The position numbers and the translations under genes were made by a program. A stretch of DNA of 64,000 bases from Tetragenococcus halophilus subsp. halophilus DSM 20339 (lineage in GTDB: Bacteria > Bacillota > Bacilli > Lactobacillales > Enterococcaceae), in assembly GCF_003841405.1 (NCBI RefSeq), contig NZ_PXYA01000003.1:522233-586232 (forward strand), given 5' to 3'. Under the pieces are notes generated by a model that ran no database searches, was not told the origin of the DNA, and saw only the letters and a list, made by a program, of their open reading frames with translations. This document shows, piece after piece, positions 10,032 through 19,241 of the stretch (position 1 is its first letter; every line of letters starts with the position of its first letter).

Positions 10032-10068
10032 AAGCGGCGCTTATAAAAGCTCCCTAAGCCCGCCCCTT
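10032..10068 (-). terminator. Partial terminator between the transporter and phosphorylase genes
   Basis: On the minus strand a GC-rich imperfect hairpin (GGGGCGGGCTTA against TAAGCGCCGCTT) is followed by CTTTTTATAAATAAAAAA. It may reduce read-through from the transporter genes into the two phosphorylase genes. The stem has mismatches. Confidence 0.5.
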
Positions 10069-10080
10069 TAACTAAACTTT

Positions 10081-11037
10081 TTATTTAGATTTTACATAAT
10101 TTTTTCCACTTGCTTGCGGTCCCGAAGAACGACCCAAAAATAGAACAAGGACAATGACTGTCAATAGATACGGGGCGATTTGTAAAAGCACAGGCGGAAT
10201 AGAAGAAATCACCGGAAGCTGAGCTCCTATGATACTCAAGCTTTGAGCAAAGCCAAAGAAAATCGCGGCACCCATAGCACCTAATGGATTCCATTTACCA
10301 AAAATCATCGCAGCTAAGGAAATATAGCCTTGCCCAACAATAGTTCCTGCAGAAAAGTTCCCTGAAATGGATTGTGCAAAGATAGCACCACCCATACCAC
10401 CTAATAGACCCGAAAGTAGAACTCCAGAATAACGGAACAAATAAACATTTACGCCCAAAGTATCTGCTGCTTGCGGATGTTCACCCACTGAGCGCAAGCG
10501 CAAACCAAAGCGTGTCTTAGAAACTACATACCAAGCAATAATAGCAATAACAATCGCTAAATATGCTGGCAAAAAGGTGTTTTTAAAGAAAATATCCCCA
10601 ATAACAGGAATATCTTCTAAGCCGGGAAAGGAAAAATAGCCTAAATTACTATCAATATTATCTGTTTGTCCTTTGCCATACCAAACTTTGATTAAAAAGA
10701 CGCCTAAAGCTGGTGCCATTAAGTTAACCACTGTACCACTAATAATATGATCAGCACGAAAACTGACGGTTGCTACGGCATGTAGTAGTGAAAACAATAA
10801 TCCTACTATACCGCCAACAATAATTCCTAACCAAGGCGTCCAACCACCGAATCTCCCAGCGTTCTCTAAATTAAAGACAATCCCACTGAAAGCGCCCATA
10901 ACCATGATACCTTCTAACCCCACATTGACAACACCGCTTCTTTCAGAAAACGTGCCACCTAGCGCTGTAAGGATCAAAGGGGTCGAATAGACCAGTGCAG
11001 ATGTTAAAATTAAAGATATCAATCCAATCGTTGACAT
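10081..11037 (-). CDS. nupQ: Nucleoside ABC transporter permease, second subunit
   Basis: This membrane-embedded subunit has 318 residues and about 8-10 hydrophobic segments, and belongs to the BPD_transp_2 family. The signature region ALGGTFSERSGVVNVGLEGIM follows the first membrane segment and is typical of NupQ/YufQ-type nucleoside permeases. Its start codon overlaps the stop of the first permease by one base, which indicates translational coupling. Together with that permease, the ATPase and the lipoprotein it would form a complete guanosine or general nucleoside importer. The symbol is by analogy with the Bacillus NupNOPQ system. Confidence 0.88.
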   Translation of the reverse strand: MSTIGLISLILTSALVYSTPLILTALGGTFSERSGVVNVGLEGIMVMGAFSGIVFNLENAGRFGGWTPWLGIIVGGIVGLLFSLLHAVATVSFRADHIISGTVVNLMAPALGVFLIKVWYGKGQTDNIDSNLGYFSFPGLEDIPVIGDIFFKNTFLPAYLAIVIAIIAWYVVSKTRFGLRLRSVGEHPQAADTLGVNVYLFRYSGVLLSGLLGGMGGAIFAQSISGNFSAGTIVGQGYISLAAMIFGKWNPLGAMGAAIFFGFAQSLSIIGAQLPVISSIPPVLLQIAPYLLTVIVLVLFLGRSSGPQASGKNYVKSK

Positions 11038-12170
11038 TATAGGCCGCCTCCTTTTCCATCCTGATCGTCTGTTGAAGATTCAATATTATGGACCACTTCT
11101 TCCTGCCTTTTATCCGGCATGATTTTAGCAAGTAACACTCTCATAATATAACTAATAGCAACAAAGAAGATAATTAAGGCAATTACAACATTGACAATTT
11201 CAAATGGCACTCCTGCACCAGTTTGCATACCTAAACCACCAATCTGCAAAATACTAAATAATAGTGCCGAAAGTAAAATTCCAATAGATGTACCTGCACC
11301 TAGAAGGGAAACAGCTAATCCATCAAAACCAATTGAAAGTGACTCTGTCTGTACAAAAAAGTTTTGATAAGTTCCTAGCCCTTCTACGACACCACCTAAA
11401 CCGGCAAAAGTCCCAGAAAGTACCATGGATAAAATAATCGTTCTTTTACTACTCATTCCAGCATATTCTGAGGCGTTTGGGTTTAATCCGACAGCCCGTA
11501 TTTCATAGCCAAGCGTTGTTTTTTTCATGATAAACCAGACGACAACTAAGCCCAATAAAGCTAGAAACAGCCCTGCATTAACCCGTGAACCACCAAAAAG
11601 GGTCGAAAGACTTTCCATATTCAAACTAGCATTTTCAGTAATTCGATTTGAGGAATCCAGACTAGAACGAAAACTTTCTGGCATCCAATCCTGTAAAATA
11701 AAGGTACTTAAGTATAAAACGATATAGTTCATCATAATCGTTACAATTACTTCGCTCGTACCAAAATAGGCACGTAAAACACCTGGAACTGCAGCTGCTA
11801 GCGCGCCAGCTAAAGCCCCCGCAATGATACACAACGGAAGTAAAATAATTTTAGGCAAATCAGGAAAGACTAACGCTAAAGAAACACTTGCCACCCAACC
11901 GCATAAAGCCTGACCGGAAAGCCCAATATTGAAAAAGCCGGCAGAATTAGCAATTGAAAATCCCAATGCGGTAAAGATCAGTGGTGTAGCTTGTCGTAAA
12001 GTTTCACCGATACTTCTTAAATTCCCTAAAGAAGCATTTATCATCGATTGATAACCAATAACCGGGTTAAAACCAAAAGCGGCCATGAGAATTGCACCAA
12101 TGACTAAGCCTAAAATAACCGAAAGGACAGGAACTAAAATATTACGAATTTTTACATTACGATCATTCAT
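11037..12170 (-). CDS. nupP: Nucleoside ABC transporter permease, first subunit
   Basis: This partner permease has 377 residues and about 9-10 membrane segments. An N-terminal helix (LVPVLSVILGLVIGAILMAAFGFNP) is followed by the family motif NSAGFFNIGLSGQALCG. It resembles NupP/YufP of Bacillus. It overlaps the ATPase gene by eight bases and the next permease by one, so the three are read as one unit. The last 30 residues form a charged cytoplasmic tail (KIMPDKRQEEVVHNIESSTDDQ). Confidence 0.88.
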   Translation of the reverse strand: MNDRNVKIRNILVPVLSVILGLVIGAILMAAFGFNPVIGYQSMINASLGNLRSIGETLRQATPLIFTALGFSIANSAGFFNIGLSGQALCGWVASVSLALVFPDLPKIILLPLCIIAGALAGALAAAVPGVLRAYFGTSEVIVTIMMNYIVLYLSTFILQDWMPESFRSSLDSSNRITENASLNMESLSTLFGGSRVNAGLFLALLGLVVVWFIMKKTTLGYEIRAVGLNPNASEYAGMSSKRTIILSMVLSGTFAGLGGVVEGLGTYQNFFVQTESLSIGFDGLAVSLLGAGTSIGILLSALLFSILQIGGLGMQTGAGVPFEIVNVVIALIIFFVAISYIMRVLLAKIMPDKRQEEVVHNIESSTDDQDGKGGGL

Positions 12171-13728
12171 CAGCTGTTACCTCCTGTTGAGCAAGTTCTT
12201 GTCTAGCTTTTTCCAAAGAAGAACCGGCCATGAGCAATCCAAGTTCTTGTTCAGAAGTCTCCTCTGGTTTTACGATACCAACGATTTTCCCATCATAAAT
12301 AACAGCGATTCGATCTGATACATTTAATATTTCGTCAAGTTCAAAACTTACTAAAAGAACAGCTTTATCATTATCTCTTTGGTTAATCAAACGCTTATGA
12401 ATAAATTCAATCGCGCCTACATCTAAACCACGAGTCGGATTGGCTACTATTAAAAGATCCGGATCACGGCTCACTTCACGTGCAACTACAGCTTTCTGTT
12501 GATTCCCACCAGATAAGGAGCGGGCCGGCACCATTTCATTGACTGTTCGTACGTCATATTCTTCAATCAATGTTCGTGCATGTTCATGGATACTGCCGTA
12601 ATCTAATACACCGTTTTTACTAAAAGGATTCAAGTAATAATTTTGTAAAACAAGATTTTCGGCTATCGACATATCTAAAATCAAGCCACATCTATGACGA
12701 TCCTCTGGCACATGACCTACGCCGCTTTCAGTGATTTTCCTTGGCCTGAGGTTAGTGATATCAGTACCTTTAAATTGAACAGAGCCACCTTCTGCTTTAC
12801 GTAATCCTGTTAGTGCTTGTACCAATTCAGACTGTCCGTTCCCATCTATACCTGCAATACCAACGATCTCTCCTGCATGAACATCTAAATTAAGACCTTT
12901 TACCGCTTCAACACCACGATTTTCCTTAACAATTAAATCTTTAATCGATAATACCTTTTGTTTCGGGTCAGCTTTTTTCTTATCCGTCTTAAATAGTACA
13001 GAACGTCCTACCATCATATCAGCTAAATCTTGGGAGGAAACATCTTTGACCGTCACGGTGCCAATACCTTTACCGCGACGAATAACAGTACACTCATCCG
13101 CCACCGACTTGATCTCGTCTAATTTATGCGTAATTAAAATAATCGATTTACCTTCTTTTACTAACCCACGCATAATTTCGATCAATTCATCGATTTCTTG
13201 CGGAGTCAATACTGCAGTTGGTTCATCGAAAATTAATACATCCGCACCACGATATAATGTTTTTAATATTTCTACCCTTTGTTGCATTCCTACCGAAATA
13301 TCTCGCACATAAGCATCAGGATCCACTCGCAAACCATATCGCTTTGAAACTTCCATAATTTCTTGACGAGCTTTTTTCCGGTCAATTTTTCCTAAATGAC
13401 TAGGTTCGTTTCCTAAGATAATATTTTCAGTTACCGTAAATGCATCTACTAGCATAAAATGCTGGTGGACCATGCCGATTCCTAACTGATTTGCTGTATT
13501 CGGGCCAGCGATCGTTACCTCTTTACCATCAATAAGGATCTTTCCGGAAGTTGGCTCCAATAATCCAGATAACATATTCATCAGCGTTGATTTACCCGCG
13601 CCATTTTCCCCTAGTAAAGCGTGAATCTCACCTTTTTTCAAACGCAAATTTACCCGATCATTTGCCTTAAAGAGTCCGAACTCTTTTGTAATGTCGCGCA
13701 TTTCCACTACAACTTGTTCCTCTGACAC
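12163..13728 (-). CDS. nupO: Nucleoside ABC transporter ATP-binding protein (double ABC)
   Basis: This duplicated ABC ATPase powers the nucleoside importer (NupO/YufO type). The first module has Walker A GENGAGKST, the signature-like SVGMQQRVEIL and Walker B VLIFDEPT. The second has a degenerate Walker A region (GIDGNGQSEL) and a consensus LSGGNQQK signature, as usual for this family. I chose GTG at 13728 (521 residues) because AAAGGA lies about ten bases upstream and the product matches known N-termini; the longer frame to TTG at 13767 has no ribosome binding site. A structured leader of about 190 bases separates it from the lipoprotein gene. Confidence 0.9.
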   Translation of the reverse strand: MSEEQVVVEMRDITKEFGLFKANDRVNLRLKKGEIHALLGENGAGKSTLMNMLSGLLEPTSGKILIDGKEVTIAGPNTANQLGIGMVHQHFMLVDAFTVTENIILGNEPSHLGKIDRKKARQEIMEVSKRYGLRVDPDAYVRDISVGMQQRVEILKTLYRGADVLIFDEPTAVLTPQEIDELIEIMRGLVKEGKSIILITHKLDEIKSVADECTVIRRGKGIGTVTVKDVSSQDLADMMVGRSVLFKTDKKKADPKQKVLSIKDLIVKENRGVEAVKGLNLDVHAGEIVGIAGIDGNGQSELVQALTGLRKAEGGSVQFKGTDITNLRPRKITESGVGHVPEDRHRCGLILDMSIAENLVLQNYYLNPFSKNGVLDYGSIHEHARTLIEEYDVRTVNEMVPARSLSGGNQQKAVVAREVSRDPDLLIVANPTRGLDVGAIEFIHKRLINQRDNDKAVLLVSFELDEILNVSDRIAVIYDGKIVGIVKPEETSEQELGLLMAGSSLEKARQELAQQEVTADE

Positions 13729-13807
13729 ATTTTTCACATCCTTTGGAAGTAATTCTGAAACAAACAATCGCGCATCGTAAACTTTTTATAATAGAGATTT
13801 TTTCTCT

Positions 13808-13906
13808 CAATAAAAAGGAGCAAGAACACATTAACGTTATCGCTCTTTATTTTTATTGAAAGAAAAAATCAATGCGTTGATCGCCGACATTTTGCCGACG
13901 ATCAAC
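13808..13906 (-). promoter_or_regulatory. Two hairpins between the lipoprotein and ATPase genes, possible attenuator
   Basis: On the minus strand the first hairpin (13876-13906) has a 13-base stem of GTTGATCGTCGGC against GTCGGCGATCAAC with two G-U pairs and a 5-base loop, followed by a TTTTTTCTTT stretch. The G-U pairs mean it folds best in the minus-strand RNA. A second hairpin (13808-13858) pairs CAATAAAAA and GAGC with their complements. Such a pair would leave the binding lipoprotein more highly expressed than the membrane complex. Confidence 0.6.
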
Positions 13907-13919
13907 GAGCCCTATTATT

Positions 13920-14990
13920 TTATGGCTTTTCAGGAACTTCAACATCACCATTTGTAACATCATCTCTAGCTTCTTCAACAGCTTCTGTTGCTTCATCTGA
14001 TAAATAACCATCACTTAAGCCAACACCATCTTCATCTAGACCATATTCTAAATGTTCGCCACCCGGAAAGTCATCGTCTGCAGATCTTTGTGCCAAGTCT
14101 TGAACAACAGTTCCTACGCCTTTTAATGTAGAAGTTAGGGTGAAATTATCTTCTTCTCCATCATTGTCATAATTTCCTTCATCTTCTTGGTCACGGTCAA
14201 CACCGATAACCCAAACTTTATCGTCACCAGACTCGTTTCTTGATTTCGCTTCTTGGAATACGCCATTTCCTGTAGCACCCGAAGCATGATAAATAATATC
14301 TGCATCTTGCGAGTACATACCTTGAGCAATCGAGCGTCCTTTATCAGGCGCAGAGAAATCACCGGCATATTGGTTCAACACTTCGATATCTTTATCTAAT
14401 TTTTCAGCGCCATCTTCTACACCTTTTGTAAAACCAGCATCAAAACGATCAATAACTTCACCTTCAACACCACCTACAAATCCAACTTTATCTGTTTCTG
14501 TGGTATATGCAGCTGCAATCCCTGCTAAATAAGCAGCTTCATGGTCTTTAAAGGTTGCCGAAACTACATTATCCCCTTCGACAATATCATCAACAATAAC
14601 AAAATTGGTATCCGGATTATTCTGTGATTGCTCTTCGATCGCTGGTTGCAATTTGTAGCCAATACCAAAAATTGTCTGGAATCCAGCATTCAGTGCTTGG
14701 TCAATATTAGGGATATAATCTGATTCATTGCCTGATTGGAAATATTGGTATCCGTCGTTTCCACGTTCTACATTATTTTCTTCTCCCCAATCTTGCAATC
14801 CTTCCCAAGCAGATTGGTTAAACGAGCGGTCATCAACACCACCTGTATCAGTAATTAAAGCTGCCGGAGCATTTGATCCCTCTCCATTACCGCCGCCATC
14901 GCCGGAACCTCCACCATTACCACACGCACCTAATAGTAAGGCACTAGCCATCGCTATAGTACCGATCCCAAATAATTTCGCTTTTTTCAT
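13920..14990 (-). CDS. nupN: BMP-family nucleoside-binding lipoprotein
   Basis: This extracellular substrate-binding lipoprotein belongs to the basic membrane protein (BMP/PnrA) family and has 356 residues. The signal peptide ends in the lipobox LLGAC, with cysteine 23 as the lipidation site, followed by a glycine-rich linker. ALITDTGGVDDRSFNQSAWEGL is the BMP ligand-binding start. It lies directly after cdd and before the ATPase and two permeases, which makes nucleosides the likely ligand. The mature protein is markedly acidic (many D/E/N, ending DVTNGDVEVPEKP), which fits a salt-adapted host. Confidence 0.92.
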   Translation of the reverse strand: MKKAKLFGIGTIAMASALLLGACGNGGGSGDGGGNGEGSNAPAALITDTGGVDDRSFNQSAWEGLQDWGEENNVERGNDGYQYFQSGNESDYIPNIDQALNAGFQTIFGIGYKLQPAIEEQSQNNPDTNFVIVDDIVEGDNVVSATFKDHEAAYLAGIAAAYTTETDKVGFVGGVEGEVIDRFDAGFTKGVEDGAEKLDKDIEVLNQYAGDFSAPDKGRSIAQGMYSQDADIIYHASGATGNGVFQEAKSRNESGDDKVWVIGVDRDQEDEGNYDNDGEEDNFTLTSTLKGVGTVVQDLAQRSADDDFPGGEHLEYGLDEDGVGLSDGYLSDEATEAVEEARDDVTNGDVEVPEKP

Positions 14991-15053
14991 TTTATTATAA
15001 ATCCTCCTAAAAAATATTTTTAATTTAAACAGCTTTTAACTGTTTCAAATCCA

Positions 15054-15452
15054 TCATAAATCTTGCCCAATAAATGAATAGGGAAGTAGTTGTTCCACCG
15101 TCATTTCTTTTTTTGCACCATGCTCACCTATAAGCGTTACCGGCATATCCTGTTCAAAAAATTCAACCATTACTTGGCGACAAGCACCACAAGGAGAAAT
15201 CGGTTGTAACGTATTACCAGCTATAACTAAATGCTCAAAATCTCGCTCCCCTTCAGAAACTGCCTTAAATATGGCTGTCCGTTCTGCACAATTACTTAAA
15301 CCATATGAAGCATTTTCAATATTAATACCTTGGTATATGTTCTCCTGCTTAGTCACCAAACAAGCGCCTACTGGAAAATGTGAATAAGGAACATAAGCTT
15401 TTTTCAATGCTTTTTGTGCTACTGCTATCCATTCTTCTTTTGCCTTTGCCAT
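15054..15452 (-). CDS. cdd: Cytidine deaminase
   Basis: This zinc hydrolase deaminates cytidine and deoxycytidine to uridine and deoxyuridine. It has 132 residues, typical of the homotetrameric form. The catalytic motif NCAERTAIF supplies one zinc cysteine and the proton-shuttling glutamate, and PCGACRQVM supplies the other two cysteines. Its start lies inside the 3' end of deoC (28-base overlap) with the ribosome binding site within that gene. Its product, uridine, would feed the pyrimidine phosphorylase encoded in the same operon. Confidence 0.96.
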   Translation of the reverse strand: MAKAKEEWIAVAQKALKKAYVPYSHFPVGACLVTKQENIYQGINIENASYGLSNCAERTAIFKAVSEGERDFEHLVIAGNTLQPISPCGACRQVMVEFFEQDMPVTLIGEHGAKKEMTVEQLLPYSFIGQDL

Positions 15453-16126
15453 CTTCCACCTCCTAATTTCTTCATTTTATTGTTTTTAGTCATCATGGAT
15501 ACACTAGCACTTATTTCTAACCTGCTAGCACCCGCTTCAAGCATGGCTAATGCTTCATCTTCATCATAAATACCGCCAGAAACTTTGACGCCCATTTCAG
15601 GAGTAACAATTTCTTTTAGCAATTTTACCTCTGCTACTGTAGTATTTACTTTTAACAGTCCAGTAGAAGCTTTTATAAAATCAGCCCCAGCTGCTCGTGC
15701 AAGTTCGCAAGCTTTCAATAATTCTTCTTTGGTTAATAAGTTCATTTCAATAATAACTTTTACTAACGCTTGATCCTTAGCTACATCAACAACTGCTTGA
15801 ATATCTGCTTGGACTTTTTCTTCCATACCAGATTTTAGCGCTCCGATATTCATCACCATATCAATTTCATCTGCACCATTTTCGATAGCATTTTTTGTCT
15901 CAAATGCCTTAGCTTCTGAAGTATTTGTTCCAAAAGGAAATCCAATCACTGTACATACGACTGTTGGGTCACGTTTTAATTCCTTGGCTGCTAGAAAAAC
16001 CCAGCTGGGACTGATACAAATAGCATAAAAACGTTGCTTTTTTGCTTCTTCAATCACCTCTAGCACTTCTTTTCGGGTGGCTTCTGCTTTTAAAAGCGTA
16101 TAGTCGATTATACGATTTAACTCCAT
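15425..16126 (-). CDS. deoC: Deoxyribose-phosphate aldolase, with an unusual C-terminus
   Basis: The enzyme cleaves 2-deoxyribose-5-phosphate to glyceraldehyde-3-phosphate and acetaldehyde. It has 233 residues. The Schiff-base lysine (DFIKASTG), the second catalytic lysine (GVKVSGG) and the catalytic aspartate (DEIDMVMN) are present. The phosphate-binding loop near residue 208, usually RIGAS or RLGTS with a key glycine, reads RLEISAS, so a glutamate replaces that glycine. The tail MTKNNKMKKLGGGRWQRQKKNG is atypical and overlaps cdd. Activity may therefore be altered. Family membership is not in doubt. Confidence 0.9.
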   Translation of the reverse strand: MELNRIIDYTLLKAEATRKEVLEVIEEAKKQRFYAICISPSWVFLAAKELKRDPTVVCTVIGFPFGTNTSEAKAFETKNAIENGADEIDMVMNIGALKSGMEEKVQADIQAVVDVAKDQALVKVIIEMNLLTKEELLKACELARAAGADFIKASTGLLKVNTTVAEVKLLKEIVTPEMGVKVSGGIYDEDEALAMLEAGASRLEISASVSMMTKNNKMKKLGGGRWQRQKKNG

Positions 16127-16137
16127 TTTTCTAACCC

Positions 16138-17439
16138 CTACTCTGTAATGATTTCATGGACTAATATTGGTTTATCAGCAGCTTCTCCGATCTGAATATT
16201 TTGATATAATTTCTCTTTGATTGGTTCAATTTGTTCAGTATTGCTATAAATTGTCACTAAGGATTCTCCTTTTTCTACTTGTTCGCCAACTTTTTTATGT
16301 AACTTTAATCCTACACCATAATCGATCGTTTCTTCTTTGGTTTGACGACCTGCGCCTAACATCATGGCAGCAATACCAATTTCATTGGCTACAAGTTGTG
16401 TAACAACACCCGCTTTTTTAGCAGGTAACTCGATTTTAAAAGGCGCTGTTAATAATTTCTCAGGTTGGCTACATATAGATTCGTCACCGCCTTGATTTTT
16501 GATCATATTTTTAAAAGTTTCAAACGCTGCTCCGGAAGAAACAGCTTCTTCTAACAGGCTTCGAGCTTCTTCTAAAGTTTCTGCTTTTTCACCTAAGACT
16601 AACATTTGGCTACCAAGCACATAACACATCTCTAATAAATCATTAGGGCCTTCTCCTTGCAGGGTTTCGATGGCTTCTACAACCTCTAAACCATTTCCGA
16701 TCGCCTTTCCTAAAGGTTGACTCATATCAGAAATGACCGCCATCGTTTTCCGCTTAGCAAGTTCGCCGATACGAACCATTGTATGAGACAATCGTCTTGC
16801 ATCTTCAAGGTTTTTCATAAATGCACCCTCACCTGTTGTAACGTCCAAAACGATCGCATCTGCACCTGCAGCGATTTTCTTACTCATAATCGAACTTGCA
16901 ATTAAAGGAATTGAATCAACTGTCGCCGTCACATCACGTAAGGAATATAGTTTTTTATCTGCTGGAGCTAAGTCACCACTTTGGCCGATCACTGCTACCT
17001 TGTTTTTATTTACTTCGTCAATAAACGCACGGTCAGAAAGTTCGATTTTAAACCCTGGTATAGATTCCAATTTATCCAACGTTCCTCCAGTATAGCCCAA
17101 ACCACGACCAGACATTTTAGCAACTGGCACACCTACGCTTGCCACTAGAGGAGCTAAAACTAAAGTCGTTGTGTCTCCAACGCCTCCAGTTGAATGTTTA
17201 TCAACTTTAATCCCCTCAATCGAAGATAAATCGATCTTTTCTCCTGAATCAGCCATTGCTAAAGTTAAAGCTGTAATTTCTTCATCAGTCATATCCTCAT
17301 AAAAGACAGTCATAAGAAAAGCACTCATCTGATAGTCAGGAATCTTATCTTTTGTGTATTCTTGAATTATAAATTCAATTTCCTCTTTGGTTAAAGCGTA
17401 CCCATCCCGCTTTTTTTCAATTAAATCAACCATGCGCAT
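16138..17439 (-). CDS. pdp: Pyrimidine-nucleoside phosphorylase
   Basis: The enzyme phosphorolyses uridine, thymidine and deoxyuridine to base and (deoxy)ribose-1-phosphate. It has 433 residues. Conserved elements are the phosphate-site [13 protein letters not shown] near residue 80 and the family signature [17 protein letters not shown] near residue 110. The C-terminal swivelling domain ([19 protein letters not shown]) resembles a biotinyl-like fold. It is the first gene after the promoter at 17558 and the LacI-type operator, and heads the salvage and uptake operon. The start could be the first ATG or the third codon (MVDLIEKK), which matches other family members. Confidence 0.95.
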   Translation of the reverse strand: MRMVDLIEKKRDGYALTKEEIEFIIQEYTKDKIPDYQMSAFLMTVFYEDMTDEEITALTLAMADSGEKIDLSSIEGIKVDKHSTGGVGDTTTLVLAPLVASVGVPVAKMSGRGLGYTGGTLDKLESIPGFKIELSDRAFIDEVNKNKVAVIGQSGDLAPADKKLYSLRDVTATVDSIPLIASSIMSKKIAAGADAIVLDVTTGEGAFMKNLEDARRLSHTMVRIGELAKRKTMAVISDMSQPLGKAIGNGLEVVEAIETLQGEGPNDLLEMCYVLGSQMLVLGEKAETLEEARSLLEEAVSSGAAFETFKNMIKNQGGDESICSQPEKLLTAPFKIELPAKKAGVVTQLVANEIGIAAMMLGAGRQTKEETIDYGVGLKLHKKVGEQVEKGESLVTIYSNTEQIEPIKEKLYQNIQIGEAADKPILVHEIITE

Positions 17440-17506
17440 TCAGACAAACCCCGCTTCCTGATTTTTAATTTATTATACAATACTTTAAAGGGAGGTAAAA
17501 CATTTA

Positions 17507-17522
17507 AGTAAAACGGTTTACT
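17507..17522 (-). promoter_or_regulatory. LacI-family operator upstream of pdp
   Basis: AGTAAAACGGTTTACT is a near-perfect 16-base palindrome with the central CG typical of LacI-family operators (one non-matching centre pair). It lies about 30-45 bases downstream of the predicted start site of the promoter at 17558-17586, consistent with roadblock repression by the neighbouring regulator. It does not fit the CcpA consensus, which needs TG and CA at the ends. Confidence 0.6.
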
Positions 17523-17557
17523 AAACATACTCATAAATGAAAGCCCTTTCTGAATTT

Positions 17558-17586
17558 AGAATACAAGACGCTTTCATAATTGTCAA
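17558..17586 (-). promoter_or_regulatory. Promoter of the nucleoside salvage operon
   Basis: A perfect TTGACA (17581-17586) and TATTCT (17558-17563) are separated by 17 bases on the minus strand, between the LacI-type regulator and pdp. A second candidate, GGTAAA/ATTATA read on the minus strand (TTTACC and TATAAT, 16-base spacer, 17472-17499), lies closer to pdp. Confidence 0.7.
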
Positions 17587-17616
17587 TCCTAAGTTGTAAC
17601 AATTCAAAAAATTAAA

Positions 17617-18633
17617 TCATTCAGATGCTAAATTTTTTACACTCTCACGAAAAATTAATTTTGTTTCAAAAATTTTGTTCGGAATTCGCTGTTCCGGAAA
17701 TTCAATAGCATCTACAATAAATTTAGCTGCAGTAAAACCAATATCAAACACTGGCTGTTTTATAGTAGTTAATGGCGGATTCATAAATTTAGAAAAGCTC
17801 AGCCCATCAAAGCCAATTACCGAAATATCATCAGGTATTTTATAGTTTTGTTCGTAAATAGCGCGGTAGCAACCCATAGCCATAGCATCATTACTACAAA
17901 AAATCGCCGTGAGATGCTTTTGTTTTAGTAATTGTTGAGCAGCATAATATCCACCTTCGACCGTTAAATCAGCCGTTACTACATTTTCATGTTTAAACAA
18001 AATACCGGCATCTTTTAAAGCTTGGTAATAACCGTTATATCGTTCTTCTAATTGATAGTAATCGGTATTTTCTTTAATTAAACCAATATTATAGTGCCCG
18101 CTTTTTACTAGATATGAAACAGCTTGATAAGCTCCTTCATATTCCTTAACCATCAAACGCCCATTATCGCGTTGATTAATACCACGGTCAATCAAACCCA
18201 GAGGCATAGTCTGTGAAAATTCACTATCAACACTATATTCTTCCGGCAAAATATTAGGGGTAGCTAAAATAACACCTTCAACTGAACGATCTGCTAACTG
18301 TTGTAATAATTGAATCTCTTTTTCTAATTCATGATGAGAGTTACAAAGGACTAACATGTAACCTAGAGGATTGGTATAACGTTCAGCGCCTTCAACAATT
18401 TTAGAAAAGAAAGAATCTGTTACATCCGGAACAATCATGCCGATGGTTTTTGAATGACGAGTAATCAAATTAGAAGCAAAAAAATCTGGTTTATATTGAT
18501 ATTTTTCAACGATATCATTGACTCGTTGCCGTGTTTCTGCGCTAAAGCGTCTTCCTTTATGATTCAAAATCTGAGAAACGGTTGTCACTGAAACGCCTGC
18601 CATTTCGGCAATCTGTCGGATAGTCAGCTTCAT
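17617..18633 (-). CDS. LacI-family transcriptional regulator
   Basis: This DNA-binding repressor or activator has 338 residues. The N-terminal helix-turn-helix (IRQIAEMAGVSVTTVSQILN) spans about residues 4-23, followed by a hinge and a periplasmic-binding-protein-like domain (SKTIGMIVPDVTDSFFSKIVEG onward). The position directly upstream of the pdp promoter and its palindrome suggests it controls the salvage operon, with a nucleoside or sugar phosphate as ligand; that is inference. Its start overlaps the preceding methyltransferase stop by four bases (ATGA), so it is cotranscribed with that gene. Confidence 0.9.
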   Translation of the reverse strand: MKLTIRQIAEMAGVSVTTVSQILNHKGRRFSAETRQRVNDIVEKYQYKPDFFASNLITRHSKTIGMIVPDVTDSFFSKIVEGAERYTNPLGYMLVLCNSHHELEKEIQLLQQLADRSVEGVILATPNILPEEYSVDSEFSQTMPLGLIDRGINQRDNGRLMVKEYEGAYQAVSYLVKSGHYNIGLIKENTDYYQLEERYNGYYQALKDAGILFKHENVVTADLTVEGGYYAAQQLLKQKHLTAIFCSNDAMAMGCYRAIYEQNYKIPDDISVIGFDGLSFSKFMNPPLTTIKQPVFDIGFTAAKFIVDAIEFPEQRIPNKIFETKLIFRESVKNLASE

Positions 18634-19241
18634 TTCTTTTCCTCCTTGTAACTTTGAATAATATAGTATCCCTTATCTTTTTTTATGATTGAGGCATTGC
18701 CAAATACATCCTGCATTTTCTTTTGCGCACTGGGTGCACCTTGTTTTTTCTGTATAACAATCGTTAATGTTCCTGCTTCTTGTAAGTAGTGATAACTATC
18801 TGCAATAATCTGATGTACTACTTTTTTCCCAGCACGAATGGGCGGGTTACTTAAAATAGCCGCATAATTTTTTTCATAAACAGCGCTATAAATATCAGAA
18901 GAATGAATATCTACATTGTCAATTTGGTTTTGTCTAGCATTTTGCTTAGCAAGTTGAATCGCTCGTTCATTCACATCTGTCATTTCAATTTGTCGATCAC
19001 TCGCATGGGCGATTGCCAATCCTATTGGACCATAACCGCAACCAATTTCCAAAATCTTTCCCTCAGGTAAGTCTTGCCATGAAAAAGTTTGAATAAGCAC
19101 TCTTGAGCCATAGTCGACTGTACCCTTAGAAAATACGCCGCTATCCGTGATAAAATGGAAATTTTTGTCTAGTAATTCAAAAGACCAAGTTGAAATATTG
19201 TGAGGAGTATCTGAATTTGCTTGATAATAGTGATTAGTCAT
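18630..19241 (-). CDS. Class I SAM methyltransferase, RsmC/YbxB type
   Basis: This probable 16S rRNA guanine-N2 methyltransferase has 203 residues. From ATG at 19241 (AAAAGGAAG upstream) the protein starts MTNHYYQANSDTPHN. It contains SAM motif I KILEIGCGYGPIGLAIA, and AILSNPPIRAGK, where NPP is the catalytic tetrapeptide region of base-amino methyltransferases. An upstream ATG at 19277 lacks a ribosome binding site. Proteins of this family are often found near the ribosomal or nucleoside genes of Firmicutes. It is translationally coupled to the LacI-type regulator. Confidence 0.88.
   Translation of the reverse strand: MTNHYYQANSDTPHNISTWSFELLDKNFHFITDSGVFSKGTVDYGSRVLIQTFSWQDLPEGKILEIGCGYGPIGLAIAHASDRQIEMTDVNERAIQLAKQNARQNQIDNVDIHSSDIYSAVYEKNYAAILSNPPIRAGKKVVHQIIADSYHYLQEAGTLTIVIQKKQGAPSAQKKMQDVFGNASIIKKDKGYYIIQSYKEEKK

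Noticed and set aside
9994..10080. Purine riboswitch before the phosphorylase genes
   Set aside because: The hairpin lacks the conserved loop sequences of the purine aptamer and is followed by a T-run, so it reads as a partial terminator.
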